A stretch of 64,000 nucleotides of DNA from Achromobacter pestifer (GCF_013267355.1 NZ_CP053985.1:868001-932000); one strand, 5' to 3'. Positions 45,111 to 54,908 are shown, counted from the stretch's first letter. Translations and numbers: made by a program. The notes: generated by a model not told the origin, from the sequence alone.

Positions 45111-45560
45111 TCAAGCCGCGGGCTTGAACATGGCGCCCAGTTTGGACAGCACCTCATGCGGCCACGGGGCGGACGCATTGGCCACATAGTCCATCCAGAC
45201 TAGCACGTTGCGCGCGCGGGCATAAGGACCGTCCTCGTCGCCCGCCTTCTCCAGCAGCAATTCGAATTCCGCGCTGCTGCGGCCGATGCGCATGAGCTTG
45301 TGCGTCACGAGCACATTGGCGGGATAGGTCAGGGGCCGCAGGAAATCGCAGGACGCATGCGCCAGGATAAGCCCCTGATCGGCGGGCAGCGCAAAACCCG
45401 CGCCATAGAGTATCTGTATCCGCGCCTCTTCCATGAGGCGGAAGTACATCGCGTTGTTCAGATGGTTCAGAGGGTCCGAATCGCCCCACCGCAAGGGCAG
45501 TTCGACCTGATGGATATCTCCCACGGCCAAGGTCCGCGCTGAGGTTTTGTCCGCGTTCAC
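45111..45560 (-). CDS. Acyl-CoA thioesterase (4HBT hot-dog family)
   Basis: A 149-residue hot-dog protein that probably hydrolyses an acyl-CoA thioester. The YbgC/FcbC-like motif RWGDSDPLNHLNNAMYFRLM contains the catalytic Asp and following His-Asn. The GTG at 45560 is chosen because GGAG lies six bases upstream; a TTG one codon earlier has poor spacing. Single gene, divergent from the ETF:quinone oxidoreductase gene. Confidence 0.88.
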   Translation of the reverse strand: MNADKTSARTLAVGDIHQVELPLRWGDSDPLNHLNNAMYFRLMEEARIQILYGAGFALPADQGLILAHASCDFLRPLTYPANVLVTHKLMRIGRSSAEFELLLEKAGDEDGPYARARNVLVWMDYVANASAPWPHEVLSKLGAMFKPAA

Positions 45561-45672
45561 CAATTACTCCAGATGGCTAAAAGAAATACGAAGGCATACA
45601 TGACCTCCGCCTGCAATACAATCGCCGATAATACTTCCAGCCAAATATGGAATACATACGGGGAGCTTTGCA

Positions 45673-47319
45673 ATGTCTGAACGCGAGTCGATGGAATATG
45701 ACGTGGTCGTGGTTGGCGGTGGACCCGCTGGCCTGGCCACTGCTATCCGTCTTAAGCAGCTGGCCGCTGAAAAGAATCAGGAAATCGGCGTCTGCGTACT
45801 TGAAAAGGGCGCGGAACTGGGTGCGCACATCCTGTCCGGCGCCGTCATGGACCCGCTGGCGCTGACCGAGCTCATCCCCGACTGGAAGGAAAAAGGCGCC
45901 CCGCTGAACGTGCCGGTCACGCATGACAAGTTCATGTTCCTGTCCGAGACCGGCTCGCGCACCACGCCCAACTGGCTGCTGCCGCCCTGTTTCCACAACG
46001 AAGGCAACTACATCGTCCGCCTGGGCGACGTCGTCAAATGGATGGGCGAACAGGCCGAGGCGCTGGGCGTGGACATCTTCCCCGGCTTCGCGGCCGTGGA
46101 ACTGCTGTACGACGAAAACGGCGCCGTTCGCGGCGTGGCCACCGGCGACATGGGCGTGGCCCGCGACGGCTCGCACACCGACCACTACCAGCCCGGCATG
46201 GAGCTGCACGCCCGCTACACGGTGTTCGCCGAAGGCGCGCGCGGCCAGCTGGGCCGCCAGCTGATCGAACGCTACAAGCTGGACGACGGCCGCAATCCGC
46301 AGTCCTACGGCATCGGCATCAAGGAAATGTGGGAAGTCGATCCGGCCCAGTCCAAGCCCGGCCTGGTCATCCATACCGGCGGCTGGCCGCTGGACTCCGA
46401 TACCTACGGCGGCTCGTTCCTCTACCACCTGGACAACAACCTGGTGGCGGTGGGCATGGTCGTGGGCCTGGACTATGCCAACCCCTGGCTGTCGCCGTTC
46501 GATGAATTCCAGCGCTACAAGACGCACCCCGCCATCCGCGGCACTTTCGAAGGCGGCAAGCGCATCGCCTACGGCGCTCGCGCCATCACCGCGGGCGGCC
46601 TGCTGGCCCTGCCCAAGCTGACCTTCCCGGGCGGCGTACTGGTCGGCTGCGAGGCCGGCTTCCTCAACGCCTCGCGTATCAAGGGCAGCCACGCCGCCAT
46701 CAAATCCGGCAAGCTGGCTGCCGAAGCCGCGTTCGACGCGCTGGTCGCCGACCGCCGCCAGGACGAACTGGCCGCCTATCCCGCGGCCTTCGAAGCGTCC
46801 TGGCTGCATGCGGAACTGAACAAGGCGCGCAACTTCAAGCAGTGGTTCAAGAAGGGCCGCACCATCGCCACCGTGATGACCGGCGTCGAACAGCTGCTGC
46901 TCAAGGGCAAGATGCCCTGGAGCCTGCGCCACAACAAGCCCGACCACGCCTGTCTGCAACCCGCATCGCAGTGCGCGCGCATCGACTATCCCAAGCCCGA
47001 CGGCAAGCTCACTTTCGACAAGCTCAGCTCGGTGTTCATCTCGAACACCAACCATGACGAGAACGAGCCCATCCACCTGACGCTGAAGGATCCGTCGATA
47101 CCGGTGCAGGTCAACCTGGCCAAATATGGCGGCCCGGAATCGCGCTACTGCCCGGCAGGCGTGTACGAATTCGTCAAGGACGACCATGGCGAAGACCGCC
47201 TGCAGATCAATGCCCAGAACTGCGTGCACTGCAAGACCTGCGACATCAAGGACCCGACCCAGAACATCGTCTGGGTGGCCCCGCAAGGCGGCGAAGGGCC
47301 AGTCTACAGCGGCATGTAA
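45673..47319 (+). CDS. Electron transfer flavoprotein-ubiquinone oxidoreductase
   Basis: Inner-membrane-associated enzyme passing electrons from reduced ETF (fatty-acid and amino-acid oxidation) to ubiquinone. The 548 residues have the FAD loop VVGGGPAGLATAIRLK. The C-terminal 4Fe-4S domain has YCPAGVYEF and NCVHCKTCDIKDPTQNI. Length is normal. GGGGA precedes the ATG and a strong terminator follows. Confidence 0.96.
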   Translation: MSERESMEYDVVVVGGGPAGLATAIRLKQLAAEKNQEIGVCVLEKGAELGAHILSGAVMDPLALTELIPDWKEKGAPLNVPVTHDKFMFLSETGSRTTPNWLLPPCFHNEGNYIVRLGDVVKWMGEQAEALGVDIFPGFAAVELLYDENGAVRGVATGDMGVARDGSHTDHYQPGMELHARYTVFAEGARGQLGRQLIERYKLDDGRNPQSYGIGIKEMWEVDPAQSKPGLVIHTGGWPLDSDTYGGSFLYHLDNNLVAVGMVVGLDYANPWLSPFDEFQRYKTHPAIRGTFEGGKRIAYGARAITAGGLLALPKLTFPGGVLVGCEAGFLNASRIKGSHAAIKSGKLAAEAAFDALVADRRQDELAAYPAAFEASWLHAELNKARNFKQWFKKGRTIATVMTGVEQLLLKGKMPWSLRHNKPDHACLQPASQCARIDYPKPDGKLTFDKLSSVFISNTNHDENEPIHLTLKDPSIPVQVNLAKYGGPESRYCPAGVYEFVKDDHGEDRLQINAQNCVHCKTCDIKDPTQNIVWVAPQGGEGPVYSGM

Positions 47320-47351
47320 AACAACCGGACGCCAGCGCCCGGCCACCAAAG

Positions 47352-47375
47352 GCGCCCCGCGGGGCGCTTTTTTTT
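47352..47375 (+). terminator. Intrinsic terminator of the ETF-QO gene
   Basis: A 16-base GC palindrome (GCGCCCCG and complement) is followed by eight T. It ends 18 bases before the next ATG. Confidence 0.9.
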
Positions 47376-47393
47376 CGACAGCAGGACTATCCC

Positions 47394-48257
47394 ATGACCG
47401 AACGCGTACTCTTCATCGGCTGCGGCGACCTGGGCCAGCGCGCGGCCCGGCACTTCCTGGCGCGCGGCGATGAAGTCTTCGCGCTGCGCCGCAATCCGCC
47501 GGCCGCAAACGCGGATGGCATCCGCTGGCTGCAGGGCGATATCTCCCACATTGACGGGTTGCCTCCCCTGCCCGATGGCGTCACGCGGCTCATCCACCTG
47601 CCCGCGCCCGGCGCGCGCGAAGCCGCCGCCTACCGCGCGGTTTTCGTCGACGGCCTGAAGCACGTGCTGGACGCGCTGGACACTACACAGCTCAAGCGCA
47701 TCGTGTTCATCTCGTCCAGCGCGGTTTACGGCGAACACGAGGGTGGCTGGGTCGACGAAGACACGCCGCCCGCGCCGCTGGGCGTCAATGGCCGCATCCT
47801 GCTCGAGGCCGAAGCCGCGCTGGCGGCGCGCGGCTTGCCTTCGACCGCCTTGCGGCTGGCGGGGCTGTACGGCCCCGGACGCCTGCAGTTGATCGAACGC
47901 CTGCGCCAAGGCGCGGCAGGCGCGCCGAGCTCTCCCGAACACTGGGCCAACCGTATCCATATCGACGACGCCGCGGCGGCCGTGGTTCACTTGGCGCTGC
48001 TGCCCGATGCCGCGCCCGTCTACATAGGCTGCGACGACACGCCCCTGCCCCTGCATGAGCTGTATGCCGACCTGGCCAGGCTGATCGGCGCGCCTGCGCC
48101 GCGCGAGGCGCCGGCGCCGGCCAACGTCGGCAGCAAGAAGCTCAGCAACGCCCGCCTGCGCGCCAGCGGTCTCAGGCTGCAATGGCCGGACTCGCGGCAG
48201 GGCTATGCCGCGCTGCTGGCGGCGTCCGGCAACGGCCCGAATACGCCGCAGGCATAG
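47394..48257 (+). CDS. NAD-dependent epimerase/dehydratase-like SDR protein
   Basis: A 287-residue extended SDR (YeeZ-like). Visible features are the Rossmann loop FIGCGDLGQRAARHF, the catalytic-region SSSAVYGEHEG, and RIHIDDAAAAVVHLAL. The strict YxxxK motif is not evident: where it is expected the sequence reads NGRILLEAE, so catalysis is doubtful and a redox-sensor or binding role is possible. The P450-like gene follows 72 bases on. Confidence 0.82.
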   Translation: MTERVLFIGCGDLGQRAARHFLARGDEVFALRRNPPAANADGIRWLQGDISHIDGLPPLPDGVTRLIHLPAPGAREAAAYRAVFVDGLKHVLDALDTTQLKRIVFISSSAVYGEHEGGWVDEDTPPAPLGVNGRILLEAEAALAARGLPSTALRLAGLYGPGRLQLIERLRQGAAGAPSSPEHWANRIHIDDAAAAVVHLALLPDAAPVYIGCDDTPLPLHELYADLARLIGAPAPREAPAPANVGSKKLSNARLRASGLRLQWPDSRQGYAALLAASGNGPNTPQA

Positions 48258-48329
48258 TTCGGCGCGCATCGAATCGTGGCCGCCAGGACTGGCGGATACT
48301 GGCGGCCGGATCCACTACCGGCCATCGCC

Positions 48330-49433
48330 ATGCATCCTGCCCATCCCCTGCAGGCGGTCACTCACCCCGACCCCTACCCGTATTACGCCGCGCTGGCGCG
48401 CGAGCGGCCGCTCTATCGCGAGCCGACGCTGGACCTGTGGGTCGCCAGCCATCCGGACACGATAGCGGCCATCATGCAGCACCCCGCCGCGCGCGTGCGC
48501 CCCGTGGCGGAGCCCGTGCCCAACGGCCTGTGCCCAGGTCCGGCGGGCGAGTTGTTCGGCCGCTTCGTGCGCATGAACGACAGCGCAACGCACACGCAGA
48601 TGAAGACCCTGCTGGGCGCCTACATCCACGAACAAGCGGCACAGTCCTGTACGGCCGTGTGGCCGGATCCCGGGCCGCTGGACGCCGCGGCCGTCGACCG
48701 CTACCTGAGCGCCGCGCCGGTGCATGCGCAAGCCGCCTTCCTGGGACTGCCGCCGGACCTGTACGCGGATTGCGCCGCCGACATCGCGGCGTTTCTGTCG
48801 GCGCTGCCCGCCACGGCCACGGCGGAGCGCGTCAAAGCGGGACACACCGCCGCGATGCGCCTGCAGGCACGCCTGGAGTCCCATCTGCAAACCGCCGACG
48901 CCGCGCCGGCCTTGCGCAGGCTGCGCGAAGACGGCGCGCGGGCGGGCATCGCGCCCGCGCTGCTGGCCGCCAATCTGGCCGGCTTGCTGTTCCAGTCCTG
49001 CGAGGCGGGCGCGGGCCTGCTGGGCAACGCAATCATCCTGGCCGGACGGCGCGGCCTGCGCGCGGACCTCAGCGACGATGCGGCGCTGGCACTGGTGGAT
49101 GAAGTCGAACGCAGCGACCCGCCGCTGCACAACACGCGCCGCTTTCTCGCCGCTGGCATCGACGTCGGCGGCCAACGCATCGAAGCCGGCCAGACCGTGC
49201 TGCTGGTGCTGGCCGCGGCCGCCACGGCGCAGCCCGAGGCGCATTGGACTTTCGGCGCATTCGGGCACGCCTGCCCCGGCCGCCTGCCCGCCCGCCAGCA
49301 CGCGGCGGGCGCGCTCGTCCGGCTGCTGCGCGCGGGCCTGGACGCCGCCGCGCTGGCGACCCGATTCCGCTACCGGCCGCTGCCCAACGCGCGCGTGCCG
49401 CAGTTTGATTTTTCCGAGGAACAAGCACCATGA
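48330..49433 (+). CDS. Degenerate cytochrome P450-like protein
   Basis: About 367 residues, shorter than the usual 400. The P450 fold is suggested by HPDPYPYYAALARERPLYRE at the start, the ExxR helix in DEVERSDPPLHNTRRF, and a heme loop FGAFGHACPG. Cys315 of that loop is the expected thiolate ligand. Two departures stand out: the loop has Phe where FGxGxHxCxG has its second Gly, and the I-helix reads QSCEAGAG without the usual acid-Thr pair needed for O2 activation. It may be a peroxygenase-like or non-oxygenating P450. ATG 48330 lacks a clear ribosome site; a GTG at 48276 is the alternative. The stop overlaps the next start. Confidence 0.75.
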   Translation: MHPAHPLQAVTHPDPYPYYAALARERPLYREPTLDLWVASHPDTIAAIMQHPAARVRPVAEPVPNGLCPGPAGELFGRFVRMNDSATHTQMKTLLGAYIHEQAAQSCTAVWPDPGPLDAAAVDRYLSAAPVHAQAAFLGLPPDLYADCAADIAAFLSALPATATAERVKAGHTAAMRLQARLESHLQTADAAPALRRLREDGARAGIAPALLAANLAGLLFQSCEAGAGLLGNAIILAGRRGLRADLSDDAALALVDEVERSDPPLHNTRRFLAAGIDVGGQRIEAGQTVLLVLAAAATAQPEAHWTFGAFGHACPGRLPARQHAAGALVRLLRAGLDAAALATRFRYRPLPNARVPQFDFSEEQAP

Positions 49434-49774
49434 TCGCAGTGATATTCGAAGTCGAACCCGCCCACGGCGACCCCAATCCCTATCTGCACATCGCCGCCGG
49501 CCTGATCGATGAACTGAAAGCCATCGACGGCTTCATCTCGGTCGAGCGCTTCCAGAGCCTGACCGATCCGGGCAAGCTGCTGTCGCTGTCGTTCTGGCGC
49601 GACGAAGAGGCGGTCCAGCGCTGGCGCACACTGGAGTCGCACCGCCGGGCCCAGGACGCCGGGCGCGGCGGCGTCTTCGCCAACTACCGCCTGCGCGTGG
49701 CGCAGGTGCTGCGCGACTACGGCATGGACCAACGCGACGCGGCGCCGGCCGACAGCCGCGCGCGGCACGGCTGA
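49430..49774 (+). CDS. Antibiotic biosynthesis monooxygenase (ABM) domain protein
   Basis: A 114-residue dimeric alpha/beta-barrel protein of the ABM/YgiN type (EVEPAHGDPNPYLHIAAGL, FISVERFQSLTDPGKLLSL, SFWRDEEAVQRWR). Members are cofactor-free monooxygenases or heme-degrading/binding proteins. The ATGA overlap with the P450 gene shows translational coupling, suggesting that the two act together. Confidence 0.85.
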   Translation: MIAVIFEVEPAHGDPNPYLHIAAGLIDELKAIDGFISVERFQSLTDPGKLLSLSFWRDEEAVQRWRTLESHRRAQDAGRGGVFANYRLRVAQVLRDYGMDQRDAAPADSRARHG

Positions 49775-49784
49775 GGCCCGCGCC

Positions 49785-51560
49785 TCAAGCCCCGGCCGCG
49801 GCTGCCGCCAGCGCCACCCGGTGGGTGGCGCCGGACTCCCGCACCGCCGCCATCGCGGGCAGGCCCGGCGCGGACGAGGGATCGAAGTAGTCGGCCTCGT
49901 CGCGCCACTGGCCCGCCGGCAGGTCCCGCACTTCCACGCGAAAGCCCTCGGCCCGGTTGCCGCGCAGCTCCGGCACCGCCTGCAACAGGCGGCGCGTGTA
50001 GGGATGCGTGGGCCGGTCGAACACTTCGTCGCGCGTGCCCTCTTCGACGATATGGCCGCGCAGCATCACCACCACGCGGTCGGCGATCTGTTCGACCACG
50101 CCCAGGTCATGCGAAATCAGCAGGCAGGCAAAGCCATGCGAGCGCTGCAGCGACATCAAGGTCTCCAGCACCTGCTTCTGCACGGTGACATCCAGCGCCG
50201 ACACCGGCTCGTCCGCGATGATGACCTCGGGCCGCAGCACCAGCGCCCGCGCGATGGCGACGCGCTGGCGCTGGCCGCCGGACAGCTCGTGCGCATAGCG
50301 CTCCGCGTAGCCCTCGCCCAGGCCCACGTCCCGCAAGGCCTCGGCCACGCGCTGGCGGCGGAGTTCCGCCGTCATGCCGGCTTCCAGCCGCAGGCCCTCA
50401 CCCACCAGGTCGCCGATGGTCATGCGCGGATCCAGCGATGAATAGGGATCCTGGAACACCATCTGCACCCGCCGGCGCGCCGCCTGCCAGGACAGTCCCG
50501 AGCCGCCCGCGGGCAAGGCCTGGCCGTCCAGTTCGATGCGCCCCCGAGCCTGCGGTACCAGCCCCAGAATAGACATCATGACCGTGGTCTTGCCGCTGCC
50601 CGATTCGCCCACGATGGCCAGCGTTTCCCCCGGTGCCAGCGCGAACGTCGCGCGGTGCACGGCGCGCACCGCGCGCTTGCGGAACCAGCCGTCTCGGACC
50701 GAATAATCGATCGCCAGCCCATCCACCCGCAGGATGGGCGGCCCTTCCGCGGCCGGGCGGGCCGGGCCGCGCTTGGGCAGCGCGTCCAGCAGGCTGAGCG
50801 TGTACGGATCCGCCGGCCGCGACAGGACCTCGGCCACCGGGCCGGTCTCGACCGCCCGGCCGCGGCACATGACCAGCACGCGCTGCGTGTACGCGGCCAC
50901 CAGGGCCAGGTTGTGGCTGATGAAGATCAGCGCCGTGCCCTGCTCGCGCGTCAGCTCGCACATCAGGTCCAGCACTTCCTTCTGCACCACGCAGTCCAGC
51001 GCGGTGGTGGGTTCGTCCGCGATCAGGAGGCGCGGCTTGAGCAGCATCACCCCCGCCAGCAGGATGCGTTGCCGCATGCCGCCGGAGAATTCATGCGGGT
51101 AGCGCTTCATGCAATCCTGCGCGTCGCGCACGCGCACCCGCTCCAGCATCCGGACGGCCTCGTCCCAGGCATCGCGGCGCGCCATGCCACGGCGCAGCAC
51201 CAGCGCCTCGATCAGTTGCTCGCCCACGCGGAACGCCGGGTTCAACGACACCATCGGCTCCTGGAACACCATGCCGAGGCCGGTGCCGCGCATCGCCAGC
51301 CACTCGCGCGGCGCCTGCCGCAGCAGGTCCTGGCCTTCGAACAGCGCCTGTCCACCGCTGATGCGGGCCGAATCGGGCAACAGGCCCAGCAGAGTCTTGC
51401 CGATCAGCGTCTTGCCGCTGCCGGACTCCCCAACGATGGACAGGGATTCGCCGGCGTGCAGATCGAACGACACCCGGTTCACCACCGGCGCGGCGTCGCG
51501 CTTGCCGGGAAAGCGGATTTCCAGATCGCGTACGGACAGCAAGGGTTGCGCTGCGCTCAT
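49785..51560 (-). CDS. Peptide ABC transporter ATP-binding protein, tandem NBDs
   Basis: A 591-residue chain with two nucleotide-binding domains. The first has GESGSGKTLIGKTLLGL and FSGGMRQRILLAGVMLLKP. The second has GESGSGKTTVMMSILGL and LSGGQRQRVAIARALVLRP, and each has an ADEP Walker B. Both carry oligopeptide-type C-terminal motifs (PADPYTLSLLDALP, HPYTRRLLQAVP). The start at 51560 overlaps the permease stop (ATGA). The remaining upstream open frame is out of frame with the permease and is not coding. It powers the second peptide importer of the window. Confidence 0.93.
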   Translation of the reverse strand: MSAAQPLLSVRDLEIRFPGKRDAAPVVNRVSFDLHAGESLSIVGESGSGKTLIGKTLLGLLPDSARISGGQALFEGQDLLRQAPREWLAMRGTGLGMVFQEPMVSLNPAFRVGEQLIEALVLRRGMARRDAWDEAVRMLERVRVRDAQDCMKRYPHEFSGGMRQRILLAGVMLLKPRLLIADEPTTALDCVVQKEVLDLMCELTREQGTALIFISHNLALVAAYTQRVLVMCRGRAVETGPVAEVLSRPADPYTLSLLDALPKRGPARPAAEGPPILRVDGLAIDYSVRDGWFRKRAVRAVHRATFALAPGETLAIVGESGSGKTTVMMSILGLVPQARGRIELDGQALPAGGSGLSWQAARRRVQMVFQDPYSSLDPRMTIGDLVGEGLRLEAGMTAELRRQRVAEALRDVGLGEGYAERYAHELSGGQRQRVAIARALVLRPEVIIADEPVSALDVTVQKQVLETLMSLQRSHGFACLLISHDLGVVEQIADRVVVMLRGHIVEEGTRDEVFDRPTHPYTRRLLQAVPELRGNRAEGFRVEVRDLPAGQWRDEADYFDPSSAPGLPAMAAVRESGATHRVALAAAAAGA

Positions 51561-52378
51561 GCCATCACCCCCCGCATGCGCGGATCCAGCAGATCGCGCA
51601 CCGCATCGCCCAGCAGATTGATGCCCAGCAGGCTCAACGAAATCATGGCGCCCGGGAATACCGCCAACCAGATGGCCTGGTCCATGGCGTTGCGGCTCTC
51701 GGACAGCATGCCGCCCCAGGTGGCCAGCGGCGGCGGCACGCCCAGGCCAAGAAAGCTCAGCGCGCTTTCCGCCAGCAGGGCGGAACCGAAGATCGAGGTC
51801 GCGAAGATGAGCAACGGCGGCAGGCAATTGGGCAGCACATGGCGGCATACCGTCCACAGGCCGCCATGCCCGGTGGCGCGCGAGGCGATGACGAAATCGC
51901 GCTGGCGCAGGGACAGCGCGGCGCCGCGCGCGATGCGCGACACCGACGGCGAATACGCCAGGCCCAGCGCCAACACCACGCCCCATTTGGACGGGCCCAG
52001 CACGGTCATGATGCCCAGCGCGAGCAAGAGGCCGGGAAACGCCATCAGCGATTCCACCAGCACCATGATGCCGCGGTCGACCCAGCCGCCCGCATAGCCC
52101 GCCGTGACGCCTATCGTGGTGCCCAGGAGCAACGCCAACAGCACGGAGAAAACGCTCACCGCCACGCTGACTCCCGCCCCCGCCATCAGCCGCGACAGCA
52201 CGTCGCGGCCGAACTCGTCGGTGCCCAGCCAATACTCCGCGGACGGCGGCGCAAAGCGCGCCAGCAGGTCGCCTTCCAGCGGGTCGTGCGGCGTGTACAC
52301 CAGCCCGACCAGGGCCAGCAGCACGACGCCCCCGACCAGTGCGCCGCCCAGGACGGCATTGGTATGTTTCAAGCCCAT
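51557..52378 (-). CDS. ABC transporter permease (DppC-like)
   Basis: Inner-membrane permease, 273 residues, six helices. Hallmarks are YWLGTDEFGRDVLSRLM, the coupling loop FVIASRATGHGGLWTVCRHVLPN, SALSFLGLGVPPPLATWGGM and LGDAVRDLLDPR. It is translationally coupled to the ATPase gene and lies seven bases after the DppB-like permease gene. Confidence 0.93.
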   Translation of the reverse strand: MGLKHTNAVLGGALVGGVVLLALVGLVYTPHDPLEGDLLARFAPPSAEYWLGTDEFGRDVLSRLMAGAGVSVAVSVFSVLLALLLGTTIGVTAGYAGGWVDRGIMVLVESLMAFPGLLLALGIMTVLGPSKWGVVLALGLAYSPSVSRIARGAALSLRQRDFVIASRATGHGGLWTVCRHVLPNCLPPLLIFATSIFGSALLAESALSFLGLGVPPPLATWGGMLSESRNAMDQAIWLAVFPGAMISLSLLGINLLGDAVRDLLDPRMRGVMA

Positions 52379-52385
52379 GATGATC

Positions 52386-53330
52386 CTATTGAAGCTTCAC
52401 GCGCGGGTCGAACAGCGGATACAGCAGGTCCACCACCAGGTTGACCGCCACGTACAGGAGCGCAATGAACAGCAGGCAGCCCTGCACCACCGGGTAGTCC
52501 CGCGCATAGATGCTTTCCACCAGCAGGCGGCCGATGCCCGGCAGCGTGAACACGGTCTCGATCACCGCGGCGCCCGACAGCAGATGGCCCAGCATCAGGC
52601 CGATCACCGTCAGGGTGGGACCGAACGAGTTGGGCAGCACGTGGCGCAGCATGACGCGTTTTTCCGGCAGGCCCTTGGCGCGCGCATGCGCCACGTATTC
52701 CAGCCGCAGCGTCTCGATGGTGCTGGCCCGCATCATGCGCGTGATCGCGGCGATCTCCGTCAGCACGATGGCGCATACCGGCAGCACCAGGTAGCGCGCC
52801 GCGCCCAATCCGCCCTGGGCGATGGATTCAAAGCCATACACGGGCAGCCAGTTCAGCTTCACGCCGAACAACCAGATCAGGAGAATGCCGACCCAGAAGC
52901 TGGGCATGGACACGAACAGGATAGCCGTCGATACGATGGCGGTGTCGGCGCGGCGGTTCTGGCGCCAGGCGGCCACCATGCCGGCAGGCACCGCCACCAG
53001 GCAGGCCAGCAGCGTGGCGGTCAGCACCACCTGGGCCGTTACCGCGAAATGCGTCAGCACCAGGTGCATCACGGGCTCGCGCCGCGCGATGGACATACCG
53101 AGGTCGCCCTGCAGCGCATTCCCCACCCAGATCAGGAACTGTTCGCCGACCGGGCGGTCCAGTCCCAGCGCATGGCGCATTTCCGCCAGCAGCGCCGGGT
53201 TGTCGATGTCGCCCAGCATCAGCGAAGCCGGATCCCCTGGGATCGCGCGTATCAGCGCGAACACGAGCACCGTGACTACGATCACGGTGGGCACCGACGC
53301 CGCGATGCGCTTGAGTAGATAGCCCAGCAC
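52386..53330 (-). CDS. ABC transporter permease (DppB-like)
   Basis: A 314-residue permease with the N-terminus MLGYLLKRIAASVPTVIVVT and AIPGDPASLMLGD typical of DppB subunits. It has six helices and the coupling loop YVAHARAKGLPEKRVMLRHVLPN. It starts six bases after the binding-protein stop. Confidence 0.93.
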   Translation of the reverse strand: MLGYLLKRIAASVPTVIVVTVLVFALIRAIPGDPASLMLGDIDNPALLAEMRHALGLDRPVGEQFLIWVGNALQGDLGMSIARREPVMHLVLTHFAVTAQVVLTATLLACLVAVPAGMVAAWRQNRRADTAIVSTAILFVSMPSFWVGILLIWLFGVKLNWLPVYGFESIAQGGLGAARYLVLPVCAIVLTEIAAITRMMRASTIETLRLEYVAHARAKGLPEKRVMLRHVLPNSFGPTLTVIGLMLGHLLSGAAVIETVFTLPGIGRLLVESIYARDYPVVQGCLLFIALLYVAVNLVVDLLYPLFDPRVKLQ

Positions 53331-53336
53331 GGCGCC

Positions 53337-54908
53337 TCAGTTCTTGGTCACGTTGAAGAAACGCGGCTTGCGCAGCGGCCAGCCGGTAAAGCCTTGCAGC
53401 TTGCTGGAGACGACCACATAGCCGGGCTTGTTGTAGTACATCAGCAGCGGCGTGTCGCGCAGCATCAGGGCGTGCAGCTTGTCGAATGCCTGCTTGCGCA
53501 CGGCAGGATCGGACTCGGCTTCTATGCCTTCCAGGATGGCCGCGGCCTCGGGGCTTTCCCACTGGGCCATGGGGGTCCTGGACTTGTCGCCGATCACGTC
53601 GCGGAACATCAGCGCCGGCTCGGTGCGCGCGGAATAGGCAAATGCCATCAGCTGGAACTTGCCTTCGCGGAAGTTGGTCACCTGGGTGCCCCATTCCAGC
53701 ATGTCCAGCTCGGCCTTGATGCCGGCCTTGCCCAGCAGCTGCTGCGTCACCACCGCGACGCGGTACAGGTAGGGGTAGCGCTTGTTGGCCTGCAGCTTCA
53801 GGGGCTCGCCGCGGTAGCCGGCGGCATCGAGCAGGCGCTTGACCTCTTTCAGGTTCTTCTCGTAACCGGCGCGGTCGGCTTCGGAGTAATAGACGCTGGC
53901 CGCCGGCACCAGGGACGGGTTATAGCCCGCCTGGCCGTTGTTCAGGGCCCGGGCGATGCCAGGAAAATCCAGCGCCAGCGCGATGGCGCGGCGCATGTTC
54001 ACGTCCGACAGCAAGGGCGCGCGCGTCTGCATCAGCAGGTTGACGGTGTCCAGGCCCTGCTCGGTGACGATGTTCCAGCGCGGGTCCTTGGCCGGCAGAT
54101 TGTCTTCGTCGGCGTTGTAGGCATCGACCTGTCCCGCCATGAGCGCCGCCTTCTGCGCGGCCGCGTCCGGAATCACGACAAAGCGCACATTGGCCTGCGC
54201 AACCTTCCTGCCGGCCATGCCGCTGGGCGCTTCCTCGCGCGGCTTATAGCCAGCGTACGGCGTCAGCAGCAGGTACTGTTCCTTCTTCCATTCCGCAAGG
54301 GTGTAGGGACCGGTGCCTATGGGCTTGGCCCACTTGCCTTCGGCGTCGACGCTCTTGGCGCTCAGGACCGGCATCGGGCACTGGACGCTGGCCATCTGGT
54401 CCAGGAACAGCGCATAGGGCTGCTCCAGCCTGAACACCACGGTGGCCGGATCTGGCGTCTCCACCGCCACGACCTTGGCGCCCTTGCTGCCGTCGTAGAG
54501 GTTCTTGCAGGAATACTCCGACTGGGCGCCATTGAGATAGTCGTAGGTCCATTTGACGTCGGCCGAACTCATGGGCGTGCCGTCGTGGAAGGTCACGCCC
54601 TGGCGCAGCTTGAAGGTGTAGGCGCGCTTGTCGTCGGACAGCGTCCAACTGTCCGCCAGCATGGGGGCCACGCTCATGTCGGCGCGCAGCGCCACCAGGG
54701 ACTCCACCACGTGCGCCAGCACATTGTCGGTGGAGGTATTGCGCGACCGTCCGCCGGGCAGCGTGGTCGGCGTGCCCGACCCTTCGGCGTAGCGGATTTC
54801 CGGAATGGCGGCCTGCGCCCAGGCCGTGCCGGGCAGGCCGGCCAGGGCACCGGCCAGCGCGGCGGACAACAGCAGCGCGCTCTTGACGCGCGAACCATGC
54901 GAATTCAT
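53337..54908 (-). CDS. Peptide-type ABC transporter substrate-binding protein
   Basis: Periplasmic SBP_bac_5 protein of 523 residues. It has a signal peptide (residues 1-32, ending AWAQA) and TFKLRQGVTFHDGTPMSSADVKW. One central difference from many relatives is a pair of Cys (YSCKNLYDG, ASVQCPMP) that could form a disulfide. ATG 54908 has GGAGTGA five bases upstream; the longer frame beyond it overlaps the C45 gene and is not coding. Ligand unknown. Confidence 0.92.
   Translation of the reverse strand: MNSHGSRVKSALLLSAALAGALAGLPGTAWAQAAIPEIRYAEGSGTPTTLPGGRSRNTSTDNVLAHVVESLVALRADMSVAPMLADSWTLSDDKRAYTFKLRQGVTFHDGTPMSSADVKWTYDYLNGAQSEYSCKNLYDGSKGAKVVAVETPDPATVVFRLEQPYALFLDQMASVQCPMPVLSAKSVDAEGKWAKPIGTGPYTLAEWKKEQYLLLTPYAGYKPREEAPSGMAGRKVAQANVRFVVIPDAAAQKAALMAGQVDAYNADEDNLPAKDPRWNIVTEQGLDTVNLLMQTRAPLLSDVNMRRAIALALDFPGIARALNNGQAGYNPSLVPAASVYYSEADRAGYEKNLKEVKRLLDAAGYRGEPLKLQANKRYPYLYRVAVVTQQLLGKAGIKAELDMLEWGTQVTNFREGKFQLMAFAYSARTEPALMFRDVIGDKSRTPMAQWESPEAAAILEGIEAESDPAVRKQAFDKLHALMLRDTPLLMYYNKPGYVVVSSKLQGFTGWPLRKPRFFNVTKN

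Noticed and set aside
51561..52232. N-terminal extension of the second ABC ATPase
   Set aside because: It is a different reading frame of the permease gene; the ATGA overlap at 51557-51560 marks the real start.
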